DNA of 58,717 nt from contig BDDC01000500.1 in assembly GCA_001662425.1 (NCBI GenBank), forward strand, positions 1 through 58,717. The letters run 5' to 3'. Position numbers and translations under genes: made by a program. Source of the DNA: Chlamydomonas sphaeroides. Its lineage: Eukaryota > Chlorophyta > Chlorophyceae > Chlamydomonadales > Chlamydomonadaceae. The notes beneath the pieces are model-generated. The model worked only from the letters and a program-made list of their open reading frames with translations, searched no databases and was not told where the DNA came from. This document shows, piece by piece, positions 11,901 to 22,763 of the stretch (positions are counted from its first letter, which is position 1; the number at the start of each line of letters is the position of its first letter).

Positions 11901-14900
11901 GGGAGCTGCTGTCCGTGGCGTCGGAGCCGCGTCACCTGGAGGCCCCAGACGCGGGCCTCAACACTGCCCTGCACGCGGCGGCGTCGCTGGCGCGCGCGCC
12001 AGTCGAGGGCCCCAGCGGCTCGCTGGAGGTTCTGCGGCTGGTGGCGGAGCGGTGCCTGGAGCTGGCGCCACACGCCTTCCTCAAGGTCAACCGCGACAGA
12101 GCGACGCCTCTGGCGGCCGCGTGTGTGGCGCCGGCCCGCGACCTGCTGCGGCCGCTGGAGGTGGCCGCGGGGCGGCTGGCGGGTGAGCCCCGCGGCGAAG
12201 GCTCTGGGGCGCAAGGTGTGCGGTGTCAGTGGCAAGCCTGCAGCGAGTGAGTGGGTGCCGCGCCCTGGCTTGCGCAGGCCTGGCCCCGGACCACGGCGAG
12301 GGCGAGGAGGCGCAGCCGCTGGAGGAGGAGGCTCACAGGGGCGGTCACCCTGCAGCCGCCACAGCCGCCGTAGCCTTGACGGCAGAGGCGCATGCGGCGC
12401 AGCTAGCGGCTCCGGCCGGCTCCGCGGCTCCGCGTGGGCCCCAGGCGTCGGAGCCGCCCATGCAGGGGTGGCTGAGCAGCCTGCGGGGCGGCCCGGCCGT
12501 ACCCGGCGCCGGCGCCAAGGCGAGCGGAGCGGCGGCGGCCCGGGGCGCTGCCGCCGGTGCGGACAAGGCCGCCGCCAGGGGCCGGCCGGACCCGCCCAAG
12601 CCCGACGCGATCCAGTACGACTAGGACCGCCTGCGGGAGGTGTGCGCGGTGAGCAGCTCGCAGTGGTGGCCGGGACGGGGGTGCGGGGTGTGGGTTGTTG
12701 CCCATTGGGTCCCACCCGCGCCTGCTTACTTCCCCCGCCCTGCCGCCCTGCCAGAGCCTGGCCAGGCTGCGGCCGCCCGCTGTGCCGCCGGAGGACGCTC
12801 GGGCTCGGCAGCTGCCCATGAGCCCGCAGGTGCAGGCCTTCACGGAGCTGCTCTCGGCCATGGCGGCAGCGGCAGAGGCAGCAGCAGCCGGCGGCGCCGC
12901 GCCGCCGCCGGTGCCGGATGCGGAGCTGGAGCAGATCAAGGCGTGCAGGGCGATCCTGGCCCTGCCGCCGGTCAGCGGGGCGGAGCTGGCGGCGGCGCCA
13001 TGGGAGCTGACGATGACGAGGGAGGCGCTGCAGGTGCGGTGGGTGGCATTGGGGTGCTGGCGTGGCGGTGCAGCACTTGCAGCAGCGCCGGTGCGAACCC
13101 TAGCACCAACGCGCCTAGCATCGATGCTGCGCTGGAAGATAGGCCGATGCTGGCTGGGCTGATGATGGGTGATGAAGGCTGATGACGGGCTGATGAGTCT
13201 CAGTGCTGACCAAGCATCAACGCAAGCCGATGACGAGGCCCGCCTGCTGCTGTCGCCCCTTGCAGGATTGGGCGCTCATGCGGCCGCGAGCCCTCCGCAA
13301 CCTCGTCTTGCACCGGCTGCTGCGCCTCGCCCGGGGCGAGTGGCGCGACGGCACAGACAGCGCCTGGGCCGCCGCGGGCGAGCCGCCGCCCGAGCTTCCG
13401 GCGCCGCCCGCCGGCAGGGCTGCGGGCGCTGCTCCGTGCCCGCTTCTGCTGCGCGTCACCAGGATGCTGGGTGGCCAGGTGCTGATCGTGTGGCAGGCGA
13501 CGGTGGACTGGAGCACGGCGCAGTGGCACTACGTGGACATGATCCGTGTGTGGGTGAGGCAGGGCCCGGGCCAGGTCGGGGCTGGGAAGGGGCCCCCGGG
13601 TCCGGGAGCGGAGGTGAGTTCCCCACCGGCTCAACCACGCCTTGTCGGGCCGCCCCCTTGTTAGCAAACCGCGGGGCAAGGCCATTCGTGGTGGTCCGTG
13701 CGTGCTGACGTCCGGTGGGCGTTCAAGGCCGGGCTATCGCAAGACGTGTTGCCGCGGCACGAGCTCGAGGCCATCGACAGGCGTACTACGTGGCCGGTAC
13801 TTCCTCAGCAGGAGCTGGCACGCTTGATGCTTGAATGCGCCGCATGCCAGAACCTTCGGCCCTCCGGCCTCTCCCTTACCGCTCGCCCGCCGCAGGCGAT
13901 CACCATGGAGCCCGAGGTCGCCATGCGCGCCATCGAGGCCGCCAAGCGCAGCGCCAGGCGCAGCAGCGATGCGGTGCAGGCGGAGGTGGTGCTGCGGCCG
14001 CTGACCGAGGTGCCTCCCTGGCCCGGCTTCGAGCACGACCCGCCCTCCGCTGCGGCCCTGGCGGCAAGCCAGGACGACGGGGCCGGCGTCGGCGGCTCCG
14101 CCGCCCAGCCCAAGTACTACCAGGTCGTGAGCAGGGAGGAGGCGGCTGAGATGGCCGCCGCGGCGGCGCCTAAAGGACAGGGCGCGCCGCCGCCGCTGCT
14201 GTTTCAGTTCAAGCCGGCGGCGACGTCCCGGCTTCGGGAGCACACCCTGCTCCTGCTGTACGACGCCACGCAGGAGATGGTGAGGGGGCTGGGTTGCGCG
14301 GGCTCGGCGGCTGAGGATGAGCGGGGCGGCGGGCGCCAAAGCGAGCAGCCTACACCCCAAGAACTCACTCAATGCCGCCTGCTTCCCCCACATGCATCCC
14401 CAATCCGGCCCCCGCTCCGTCAGGTCGATCTGGTGCTGCGCGGCTTGACGACGCGGCCGCCGACTTCCCGCACCGCATCAGCCCCGCAGAGGCGGCGCTG
14501 GTGGAGCGCGCGCTGCGGCCGGGACCGCCAGCAGCGGTGAGTTGCCTGCACCTGCGTGCCTGCCTCCGCCCTCCCTCCTGCGGCTGCCTTCTGGCCCTGG
14601 CCCGCCTGGCCCGTCTGCCGCCGCCCCCCTCAAGCTTGCAGCATAGCAACGCCTCTGATCGGAGGCACAGCAACGCCTCTGTTCGGAGGCGAGCGGCCGC
14701 CCATCTCCGGGCAGCTCCACCCGCTTGGTCTCGCGCACGGGCAACGCTCACCTCGCGCCGCACCCGCCCACCTGCCTCCCTGCCAGACGCTCGCCCTGGG
14801 CCGCAGCGGCACCGGCAAGACCACGTGTGTGGTGCTGAGCATGCTGGCCACCTGGCTGGCGGGCTGGCGGGAGGGCAAGCTGCCGCGCCAGGTCTTCGTC

Positions 14901-17900
14901 ACCTCCAGCAGCACGCTCAAGGACCAGGTCCGGGCGGGGCACGGGATGGGGCCGGGCGGGTACCGGAGCGGCGCAGCCACAGGGCCGGCCCGGCGAAGCG
15001 AACGAGCCCTTGCCACGGCCTACGCCGCCAACCCGCTCGGGCCCGTCGCCTACCTGCTCACAGCGTCTCACGTTCCTTCCCGGCGCCTGCCTCGCTCGCC
15101 AGGTGGCCCGCAGCTTCCGCCGCATGCGAGCCGCCGCGCTGGCAACGGCCGACCCGCGCCTGCTGGCGCGAGTCACGCGCGCCGCCGCCGCATCGCACGC
15201 CGCGTTCCGGGTCGTGCCCGCCGAGGCCTTCCCGCTCTTCCTGTCCGCCAAGGCGTAAATGAGCATGCTGGACGCCACGGCGCCCGGGAGGCCATTCCTG
15301 GGGCCTCGCGACCCGGACACCGGACGGCTGCTGCTGGAGGGTGACGCCGGCGGCGGCGCCGGCGGCGGCGAGGAGGAAGTCGACGCCATCGCGCGGTACC
15401 TCAGCAGCGTCGAGGCGGGCGAGGCGGTGGGTTCCGGGCTGGAGTGTCTTCGTCGCGGTGGCTCGTTTGGTCCCTCACTTCCGTGTTTGCAGCCTCACCC
15501 TAGCCTTGGCGCCACATGCTTTTCCCCCGCACCCGGCCCCGCAGGCTGCGGACGCCGAGCGCGAGGCGTCACGCGAGGCGGCGGGCCAGGGCTCAGGTGG
15601 TGCCGCCAAGGCAGGACGCGGCCGCCGCGCCGAGCCCAGCGCGCCTGAAGGGCCCGGGGGCGGCCAGCTTCAGGAGATGGATTGGCTCGCGTTCGCGGGG
15701 CTGTGGCACAAGATCTGCCCCGTGGTGAGCGCCCGGCGCTAGCGCAGCGCTCCATCCCTGGCCCATCCCAGCCAGCCAGGCCCCACTGCCAGTGTGCACA
15801 CAAAGCACCTCCTCGCCATCCCCCTCCCCATTCCCCGTGGCCCATTCCTCACCAACGGACCCCACACTGCCACCCCTCTCCCTTAAGGCCCTTCGCGACC
15901 GTCTAGACCCCTCCCTAGTCTACGCCGAGATCATGACCTTCATCCGAGGCTCCTCGGAGGCGCTGCTGCTGGGCGCTGCGCCCGAGGCCGAGGCCTTTGC
16001 GGAGGGCGGCGGCGCGGCGTTGCCGCAGCGCTGGGACCGGCGTGGCGCGGGCGCGGCAGCGGTGGCGGCTGCGGCTGCGGCCGAGGACAAGGTCGTGGCA
16101 GAGGCCGGCGGGCGCTGCTGCCTCAGCCTTGAGCAGTACCTTGAGCTGGGGGCCAAGCGCGCCGCCAACTTCAGCAAGGAGCTGCGAAAGGTGAGCGGCG
16201 GTGCAGCGGCAGTGCCGCGGCGGTGCATATTGCAGCCGCTGGCTGTGTTGACCCTCTGTGCGCCTGTGGCGCTGTACGGCTGTGTACGGCAGGACGTGCA
16301 CGGCCTGCTGCCCGCCTACGCCGCCGCCAAGGGCGCTGCACGGCTGTACGACAGACCCGACATGGTGGCTCAGCTGTGGGTGCGCCTCGCCATCGCGCGC
16401 CGCCGCCGGGCAGCCGAGGTGCAGGAGGCGGCGGCGGCGGCCGTGGGCGTGGTGAAGGGCGTGCTGGGGGACGGCGGCGGCTTCCCGGAGCTGTCGCAGC
16501 ACCCCACGCACATCTACAGGGATGAGGTGCAGGTGGGGCGGGTTGCGGCCTGGCCAGGGCGGCTGGCGAGGCGGGCCCGAGTCAGCCTTGTGCTCGCTGC
16601 GCGCATGTATTGGCGGCCACTGCCCTCTCCTACCCTTGCCTATCTTCCCTTCCAAGCCGGCCACGGCACCCACAACCGGGCTTGGACCAGGCGCACCCCC
16701 TGACCCACTCACCCCGGCCCCCACGCGCGCTCCTCCCTGCCCCCGCCCCCACAGGACTTCACGCAGGCCGAGCTGCTGCTGGACCTGGCCGCCCTCCGGC
16801 CCGGCTGCGGAGCTAACCTCTACTACTGTGGAGACACCGCACAGACCATCACCCGCGGCGTGGGCTTCCGCTTCGCGGACGTGCGGTCCATGCTGCTCAC
16901 CCGCCTCTCGCCCGCGACGCCCGCCATGGCCGCAGCCGGCGCCGAGCCCCGCTTCGACGTCAGCCGGGTCGCCATGGAGCGGCTGGGCGTCAACTACCGC
17001 TCGCACGCGGGTGAGGTGGCGGGGGGCTGCTGCTGCTGCTGCTGCTGCTCCTGCCTGCGCAGCTGGCCCCCCCCCGCTCCCGCCTCCGCTCCCGCCTCCC
17101 ATCTCCAATCCCGCCCCGTCTCCCGCCTCCCACCTCTGCTTCCACCTCGCGCCCGGCCCCTCCTTCCCTCGCAGGCATCCTGGCGGTCGCCAACGTGCTC
17201 GTGAGGGCCATGGTGCGCTTCTTCCCGACACAGGTACGTACGGTGCCGCGAAAGCCGAGCTGCTAGGCAGGAGGAGACGAACCCGGCCTGGGCTCTGGTC
17301 TATGCCCCAGGCTTCGAGCGTTCACAGCCCATTCCCTTGCGCGCACAACTGAAAGCCAACCATGCACTGCACAACTGACGAGCTGCCTGGTATCATCGGT
17401 CTTTCATAACCGCCATAGTCCAACCATGCCATCGTGCTTGCGGCCCCCTCAGGTGGATGCGCTGCCGCCCGAGACCGCCTTCTTCGGCGGCCCCGCGCCC
17501 TACCTGCTGGGTCCCCTCACGGACGAGGACATGCAGGTGCTGATTCACACCAAGAAGCGAACAGACTCGTCATTCGGAGCGGACCAGGTGCGGATCGCTG
17601 AGTGTTGAGTCGACGGAGCTGAACGCCAGGGCTGGGAGCCGAGGAGGTAGCGATTGGCTGATGCCAGGTGGCCCATTGGAGAGGACCCTGTGCGCCGCGA
17701 TGGGGAAGCGCTGGCGAGCAGGGCGGGGCGGGCAGGCGCCCGGGCCTGGGTTTGGGATCAGGCCGCTGGCGGCGCGCGCCGGCTCGTGCCGCCCCGACCG
17801 CTGTCGCATGGGCGCGCCGCTTCACACCCCAGTGCCGTGCCCACCGCCAACCGCCAACTGCAGGTGATCCTGCTCCGCGGCCGGTCGCACCGCAGCCGCC

Positions 17901-20900
17901 TGCCCGACGCCGTCCGCAACTCCAATGCGCTCATGCTGGACGTGCGCACCAGCAAGGGCCTCGAGTTCGATGACGTCATCCTGGTGCGGCGGGCGAGGGA
18001 CGCTGGACGGGGGGCGAGGGGCCGGGCAGGTCGGGCTTGGCCTTGGGCTTGGCCTTGGGCTTGGCCTTGGGCTTGGCCTTGGGCTTGGCCTTGGGCTTGG
18101 CCTTGGGCTTGGCCTTGGGCTTGACCTTGGGCTTGGTCTTGGGCGCAGCGCGTTAAGCTTGCGGGAAGCTCGAGGGACCACGCCGTCCTCGTGCGTGCGA
18201 GGGGCGCGGCGGGGGGCTTGAAAACGGGCTCAAGGAAGGCTGAAGGAGGATGGCTTGGCTACACGGCAGCAGCAAAGGAGGCCGTCGTCGCCACCAAGCC
18301 GTCCGCTCCTCCCCTTGTTCCCCCTTCCCCGCCTCCCCGGACCCGAACCGGGGCTGCGCGCAGGTGGACTTCTTCAGCAGCGCCGCTGCTGCGGTGGGCG
18401 GCGGCGCGTCGCTGTGGCGCGTGCTGCTGGGCTGGCTGGATGAGATGGACCCTCAGGTGGGCGTCAGGCGCGGCGGGGCCGAGGAGAGGTGCCACTGCTC
18501 TGCATGTCCCTGCAGGCCTTCATGATGGCCGCCAGCCGCCTGGCCGCCTGCTCCCTGGGCTAGGCCCAACGCCCCCACTGCCCCCCGCCCGCCGCCCTGC
18601 TGCACCCCTCCCCTCCTTGCCTCCCTCCCATGCAGGCCCTGGCGGACGACGCCTCGCTGCAGTACCTGGCGGAGGAGCGCCGCCACATCCACCCGCTGCC
18701 CTTCAGCGCCGAGCTGCACGCGGGTGAGCGGGGCCTGGCGCGGCACTGCTGCCACCCTCCCACCAGAACACCCTCTCAGACGCACGCGGCGCGCACCCGT
18801 ATGCGCTGCACCGGCCGGCGCCAGCCCCCTCCCTCGCTCTGTGGTTTGCTATTCACACGGCAGCACACCGTCTTGCCAATACTTTGCCGCTCCCTCCCGC
18901 CGCCAGGCCTGGTGGAGGAGCTCAAGCTGCTCTACGTTGCTGTCACCCGCGCTCGCAACCACCTGCTGCTATTTGAGAGCGACCAGGAGGCGGCGCTGCC
19001 CGCCTACTACTGGCTGCAGCGACTCAAGCTGGCCAAGCGGGCGAGTGGGGACCGCAGAGCGTGCGTGTGTTGATGGGGCAGTACGGGACTGCAGTACGGG
19101 CCCCAGCAGCAGGCCGCATACGTGGGCGTTGCAGCCGCAGCCGCCGCGGCGGCCGAGGCCGGTGCCGCCACGCGCCGCTCCTCACACGAGCGCGCCGCGG
19201 CGCTGCTGCTGGAGGCGGTGGCGGCGGCGAGGGAGCACTGCGCGCCGGCGGGCAGCCCCATCACGCCCGAGGAGTGGCGGGGCTGGGCGGGGCTGGCGGG
19301 GCGCCTGCTCAAGGGCCTGGGGCTGTACGAGCAGGTGAGCACGGGCCGCACGGCAGTTTTCTTGGCCCTGTCGTGTGTGTACGATAAGTGCAGTGGGCGG
19401 CGAAGGGCCGCTGTGGCAGTGAGCATGCACTTGGGTTGGGCCTTGTACTGAACATCGGCCTCCCTGGCTCATGGGCCTCCTTGGCTCCCCGTCCCAGGCC
19501 GTCCGCGCGCTGGTGGAGGCTCGGGACTGGGTCAACCTGTGTTCTGCCCTGGCTGACATACAAAGCCACCTGCCGCGCCAGCTTGCTGCCGCCAGCGACG
19601 CCCTCTCGGCGGGGCCGCTGGGCTCCGGCGCCGCAGGCGAGGCAGACCGGCGCGTTCGGCTGATGAAGCTGAGCACCAGCCAAGCCGCGGTGGAGCTATA
19701 CGCGTCCACGCTGGCCCCCAGGGTCGCGACCTGCCAAGCGGCGCAGCGACGGGCGGCTGCGCTGGCGGCTGCGGCGACCACGGCGGAGGCCGAGGCCGAG
19801 GCGGGGAGCGCTGCGCTGGCGGCGATGGCTGGCGGCGAGGGGGCGGGCGAGGAGGAGGCCACGGCGGCGGAGGCGAGGCGGAGGCGCAACACAGCGGTGG
19901 GGGCAGCCGCGGAGGCAAGGGCGGCCTTGGAGGCGGCGGGGGCGGAGGTGGGGGCTGCGCTGTCGGAGCTGCTGTCGGAGCTGCGGAGCTGCGACGAGCA
20001 GCTGGCGGCGCTGCGGGCGATGCTGCCGAGGCTGGCGCTGGACGTGTGCGTACCCTCGCTGCAGCCCATCGCCATCATGAAGCCGGCCGAGTCTGTGCCG
20101 GCCGCGGAGGCTCTGCGTGCCCTGGAGAAGGACGGCGGTGGCCGCTCCAAGGGGCCCCAGGACGGGGCGCAGCCGAGTCGCGTCCCCAGCGGCAAAGCGG
20201 CCGGCGACACCGCTGGCGGCCGCAACGGGGGCATCCGTGTGGTCAGCGCTGGTCCGTCCCCAGTACCGCCGCCAGCCACTGCCCAGCAGCAGCAGGAGGA
20301 GCAGCAGGAGGGGCGCCAGGAGGCGAAGGCTCTGCCTGACGATGTCATGCTGGCTCCCCTCGGCTCGCGGCGGGAGCGGGAGCAGGGTCTGGAGCTGGAC
20401 CTGGGGCCGCTGTCGGGCAGGGCCAGGACACGGCAGGTGGCGCCGGCACCCTCGCCGGCCGCCGCTCCGAGTCCCGAGCCGGCGGCAGAGCAGGCGCCTC
20501 AGCCGGGGCGGCAGCGGCAGCCACAGGCGGCAAGTGGCAAGAGGACGTCGGCGCCGTCGCCGACAGACGTCTCGGCGCCGCAGGAGGAGTACCCTGCCCT
20601 GCAGCAGGCGTCCCGCAGGCCAGCGCCTGCCGTGACTCCTCCCCCAGGACCCCGCCCGACCCCGCTCCCAGCCTCCAGCCTCGGCCCAGCCCCGAACCCA
20701 ACGCCCGGGCCGGCCCCTGCTGCGGCCCCTGCTGCAGCCCCAGCGCCGGCACCGTCCTCGGCCTCAGCTCCAGCCCCGGCAGGGGTCCAGGTGCCTGGCC
20801 CGGAATCAGCCCCGACCCCAGCTCCGGCTCCCGCCCGTGTCCAGGCCCCCAGCCCGGGCAGTGGAGGCCTCCTCCCCACCGCAGCGCTGCCGGCGGCCGC

Positions 20901-22023
20901 AAACCCTGCCGCCGCCAGCAGCCGCGCTGCCTTGGGCGTGGGCGGAGCCGGCAGCAGCGTCCCGACCGCAGCGGTGGCCGCCATGCACCCTCCGGCCGCC
21001 ATGCACCCTCCGGCCGCGGCGGCCGCGGCCTCCGCAGAGCCCCAACGGACACCGCTGCCGGGCTACGCGGTCCCACTGGCGGCGCCGCCACCTGCTGAGC
21101 GCCAGGCCGCGGCTCGGCCGCAGCCGCAGCCGCTGCCGGCGCCCTTGCCGTTGCCGGTGCCCGTGTCGGCACCCTCGGCCTCACCGCCACCAGCGGCCCT
21201 GCCTCCACCCTCGGCCTCATTGCTGGGGCCGGCAGGCGGCGCCGTGCCCCTCGCGGCGTCGGACGCCGCCAGCCCCGCCCCTGGCGCGCCCCGCCTGGCG
21301 GCGCCGGTCTGCCTCGGCGCTCAGCAGGTGCAGCTGGCCCCCCCCGCCACGCCCCTGGGCTCAGTTCCGGTGGCGGTGCCGGCGAGCGCCGGCGGTATGG
21401 CGCCGGCGCCGCTGGTGCAGGCGCGCATGGTCGGCGGCCTACCTCTGGCACTGCAGCTGCAGCAGCTGTCTGCGCTGCAGGCCCGGGTCCAGCAGCAGGA
21501 GGCGGAGCTGGCGGAGGCGCGGACACGGGTCGAGGCCGCCGATGCCGCGGCCTCGGCTGCGGTCGAGCGGCTCGCTGCAGCGGAGGCTGTGCGGGTGGCG
21601 GAGCAGGGCAGGCTGGCAGAGCGGGAGGCGGCCGGGAGGGAGCGGCAGCAGCGCCTGGAGCGGCAGGAGGCAGCGGTGGCGGAGCGGGAGGTCCGGGTGG
21701 CGGAGCAGGAGGCGGAGCTGGCAGCCCGGCAGGCGCAGCTGTCTCAGCGGGAGGAGGAGGCGGTGGAGCGGCTGGCAGCGGTGGCGGGGCAGGAGGCAGC
21801 TGCTCTGGAACGGCTTGCACGGCTGGCAAAGCAGGAAGCGGCGGCTGCGGAGAGGCAGGCGCAGCTGGCAAAGCTGGAGGCTGCGGCTGCGGAACGGCAG
21901 GCGCAGATGGCACAGCAGGAGGCGGCGGCAGTGCAGCGGCTAGCGCATCTCGCCCAACAGGAGGCGGCGGCTGCACAGCGGCAGGCCCAGATGGCGGGGC
22001 GGGGCCCCGCAGCGATGCGGTGA
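4687..22023 (+). CDS. TRANK1-like: TRANK1-like giant protein: ankyrin-type repeats plus UvrD-like SF1 helicase, damaged as sequenced
   Basis: About 36 exons, coding for roughly 3,500 aa if the lesions are ignored (human TRANK1 is about 2,900). The start MAKPVKVPRFDQLLALVKEG opens a helical N-terminus. Ankyrin-like units follow, such as TTFGANVNLNQSAV, GGANSLHLAVED, LLLDAGADPL and GLNTALHAAA. The helicase starts near 14424 and shows SF1 motifs in order: Walker A GRSGTGKTT (14802-14828), Walker B DEVQ (16521-16532), GDTAQTI (16831-16851), NYRSH (about 16993), TSKGLEFDDVIL (17951-17983) and LYVAVTRAR. The last exon, 19498-22023, adds about 450 residues of Pro/Ala-rich linker and a coiled coil of repeated QEAAAAERQAQ-type heptads, ending at TGA. 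TRANK-family helicases are presumed nucleic-acid-dependent ATPases; the substrate is unknown. A TGTAA lies at 22052-22056. Three lesions (12622, about 14447, 15256) mean that, read literally, it is broken. Confidence 0.9.
11347..11415. repeat. (GCTGG)n pentanucleotide array abutting the assembly gap
   Basis: At least 13 perfect pentamers run directly into the N block, inside the intron 11305-11853 of the TRANK1-like gene. The gap is therefore most likely an uncollapsed or oversized copy of this array. Confidence 0.95.
11416..11813. other. Assembly gap (398 N)
   Basis: Run of Ns between two well-supported exons of the TRANK1-like gene. The flanking exons join in phase 2 without needing extra sequence, so the gap probably lies wholly in an intron. 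Confidence 0.99.
12622..12624 (+). other. In-frame TAG inside a TRANK1-like exon
   Basis: The exon reads DAIQYD-TAG-DRLREVCA and then reaches a good GTGAGC donor at 12649. The next exon continues SLARLRPPAVPPED in the same phase. The stop is therefore internal to an otherwise normal exon. Confidence 0.85.
14445..14450 (+). other. Apparent 1-nt frameshift in a TRANK1-like exon
   Basis: Entering from the previous exon, phase 0 gives VDLVLRGL. The coding frame leaving the exon is instead DDAAADFPHRISPAEAALV, which joins Walker A correctly. One extra G near 14447 would unite them, so a base is missing from the gene or from the assembly. Confidence 0.7.
15256..15258 (+). other. In-frame TAA inside a TRANK1-like exon
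   Basis: The exon 15103-15426 reads FPLFLSAKA-TAA-MSMLDATAPGRPF and continues open to its donor at 15427. The flanking residues suit the helicase insert, so the stop interrupts coding sequence rather than ending it. Confidence 0.85.
18033..18145. repeat. 12-bp minisatellite in a helicase intron
   Basis: Tandem GGGCTTGGCCTT units, about nine copies with few changes, between the exon ending at 17983 and the one starting at 18364. All frames through it are open, so simple ORF calls wrongly extend across it. Confidence 0.95.
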
Positions 22024-22763
22024 CATGGGCGATAGCTGCAGCAGCTGCAGTTGTAAGCGCGTCGCAAGTAGGCTCTGTGCGGCGCGGAGCTTGGGGCGAT
22101 GGCGGGCGATGGGGGGTCAGGAGGCGGCAGTGCGGCAGGGTGCGGCAGGCGCAGTGCGCATGGCGCGGCGCCGCAGGTTTTGGTTGATTGGGAATCGCTG
22201 ATGCGCGCGCAGCAAATGCGCAGCGGCCCCGCTGCAATGCGGCGCCAGGGGGCGCTGTCGACCTGGCCTTGCCTGGCATTGGCGGGTTGGGGAGCGATAG
22301 CGACGAGGCGGTCCTATCGGACAGCACTGCCCAGTCAGGCAGGGACGGACAGGGTTGGATTTACCGTATTTGCTGGCTGGCGTGCACATGTGTGTGCTGA
22401 ACGGCAGCTGTCAGGCGTGCAGCGGGTGGCGTCCACACAATTAAACTGCCGCATGGCGTCGTTGGTGCTTTGCTCACAGGCGTAGGACGAGAGCCCGGGG
22501 CATGGCTCACTGAGCGCAGGCCTCCTGGAGGCGGCAGCGGCAGTAGCGGCAAGCCTGCTGCGTGCGGGAGTTCGAGAGTTCGAGCGTCAATATGCTTTGG
22601 AGCGAGCTGTCGCAATCGTCATAACTGCCAGCTCCTGCGTTCGCGGCAGCTGACCGGACCTCGCCGTTCTTGTACGAGGCGCCCTGCTAGCCTTCATTGT
22701 GCTTCCCAGCATAGCTCGAACAACTGCTCGACCTGCGCGATACACCTGCGTACGCGAGCTGTT
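22024..22763. other. Intergenic stretch with probable 3' end of the TRANK1-like gene
   Basis: TGTAA at 22052-22056, the canonical green-algal poly(A) signal, lies about 30 nt after the TGA stop. The rest holds no recognisable coding sequence and includes the upstream region of the F-box gene. Confidence 0.5.

Larger units (their letters stand above)
4687..12182 (+). other. Exon map of TRANK1-like gene, repeat half
   Basis: Exons inferred from phase-matched GT/AG junctions: 4687-4915, 5019-5262, 5367-5495, 5790-5976, 6217-6336, 6566-about 6660 (end unresolved), 6878-6980, 7137-7468, 7750-7894, 8061-8160, 8306-8426, 8519-9478, 9679-10081, 10257-10594, 10763-11012, 11160-11304, 11854-12182. Exon 8519-9478 carries a (CCG)n polyproline run of about 15 residues near 8945-8988. 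Exon 7137-7468 is a charged coiled-coil segment ending in an acidic Gly/Glu tract. The sixth exon's donor is the weakest call. An exon could be hidden in the N gap. Confidence 0.7.
12278..22023 (+). other. Exon map of TRANK1-like gene, helicase half
   Basis: Exons: 12278-12648 (contains TAG), 12755-13033, 13266-13553, 13896-14279, 14424-14536 (frameshift), 14787-14927, 15103-15426 (contains TAA), 15545-15724, 15888-16190, 16293-16532, 16755-17010, 17175-17233, 17453-17587, 17864-17983, 18364-18456, 18636-18723, 18907-about 19064, 19095-19334, 19498-22023. Phases match at every junction listed. Walker B is split from its downstream QDFTQAEL context by the intron 16533-16754. Confidence 0.75.

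Noticed and set aside
12622..15258. Stop-codon reassignment (TAA/TAG to Gln) as the firm explanation
   Set aside because: TAG ends TAF11 exactly where the family ends, and an accompanying frameshift points to error or decay instead.
18033..18145. Gly/Leu or Pro/Ser repeat protein
   Set aside because: The repeat is intronic between two well-defined helicase exons; its open frames come from the 12-bp period.
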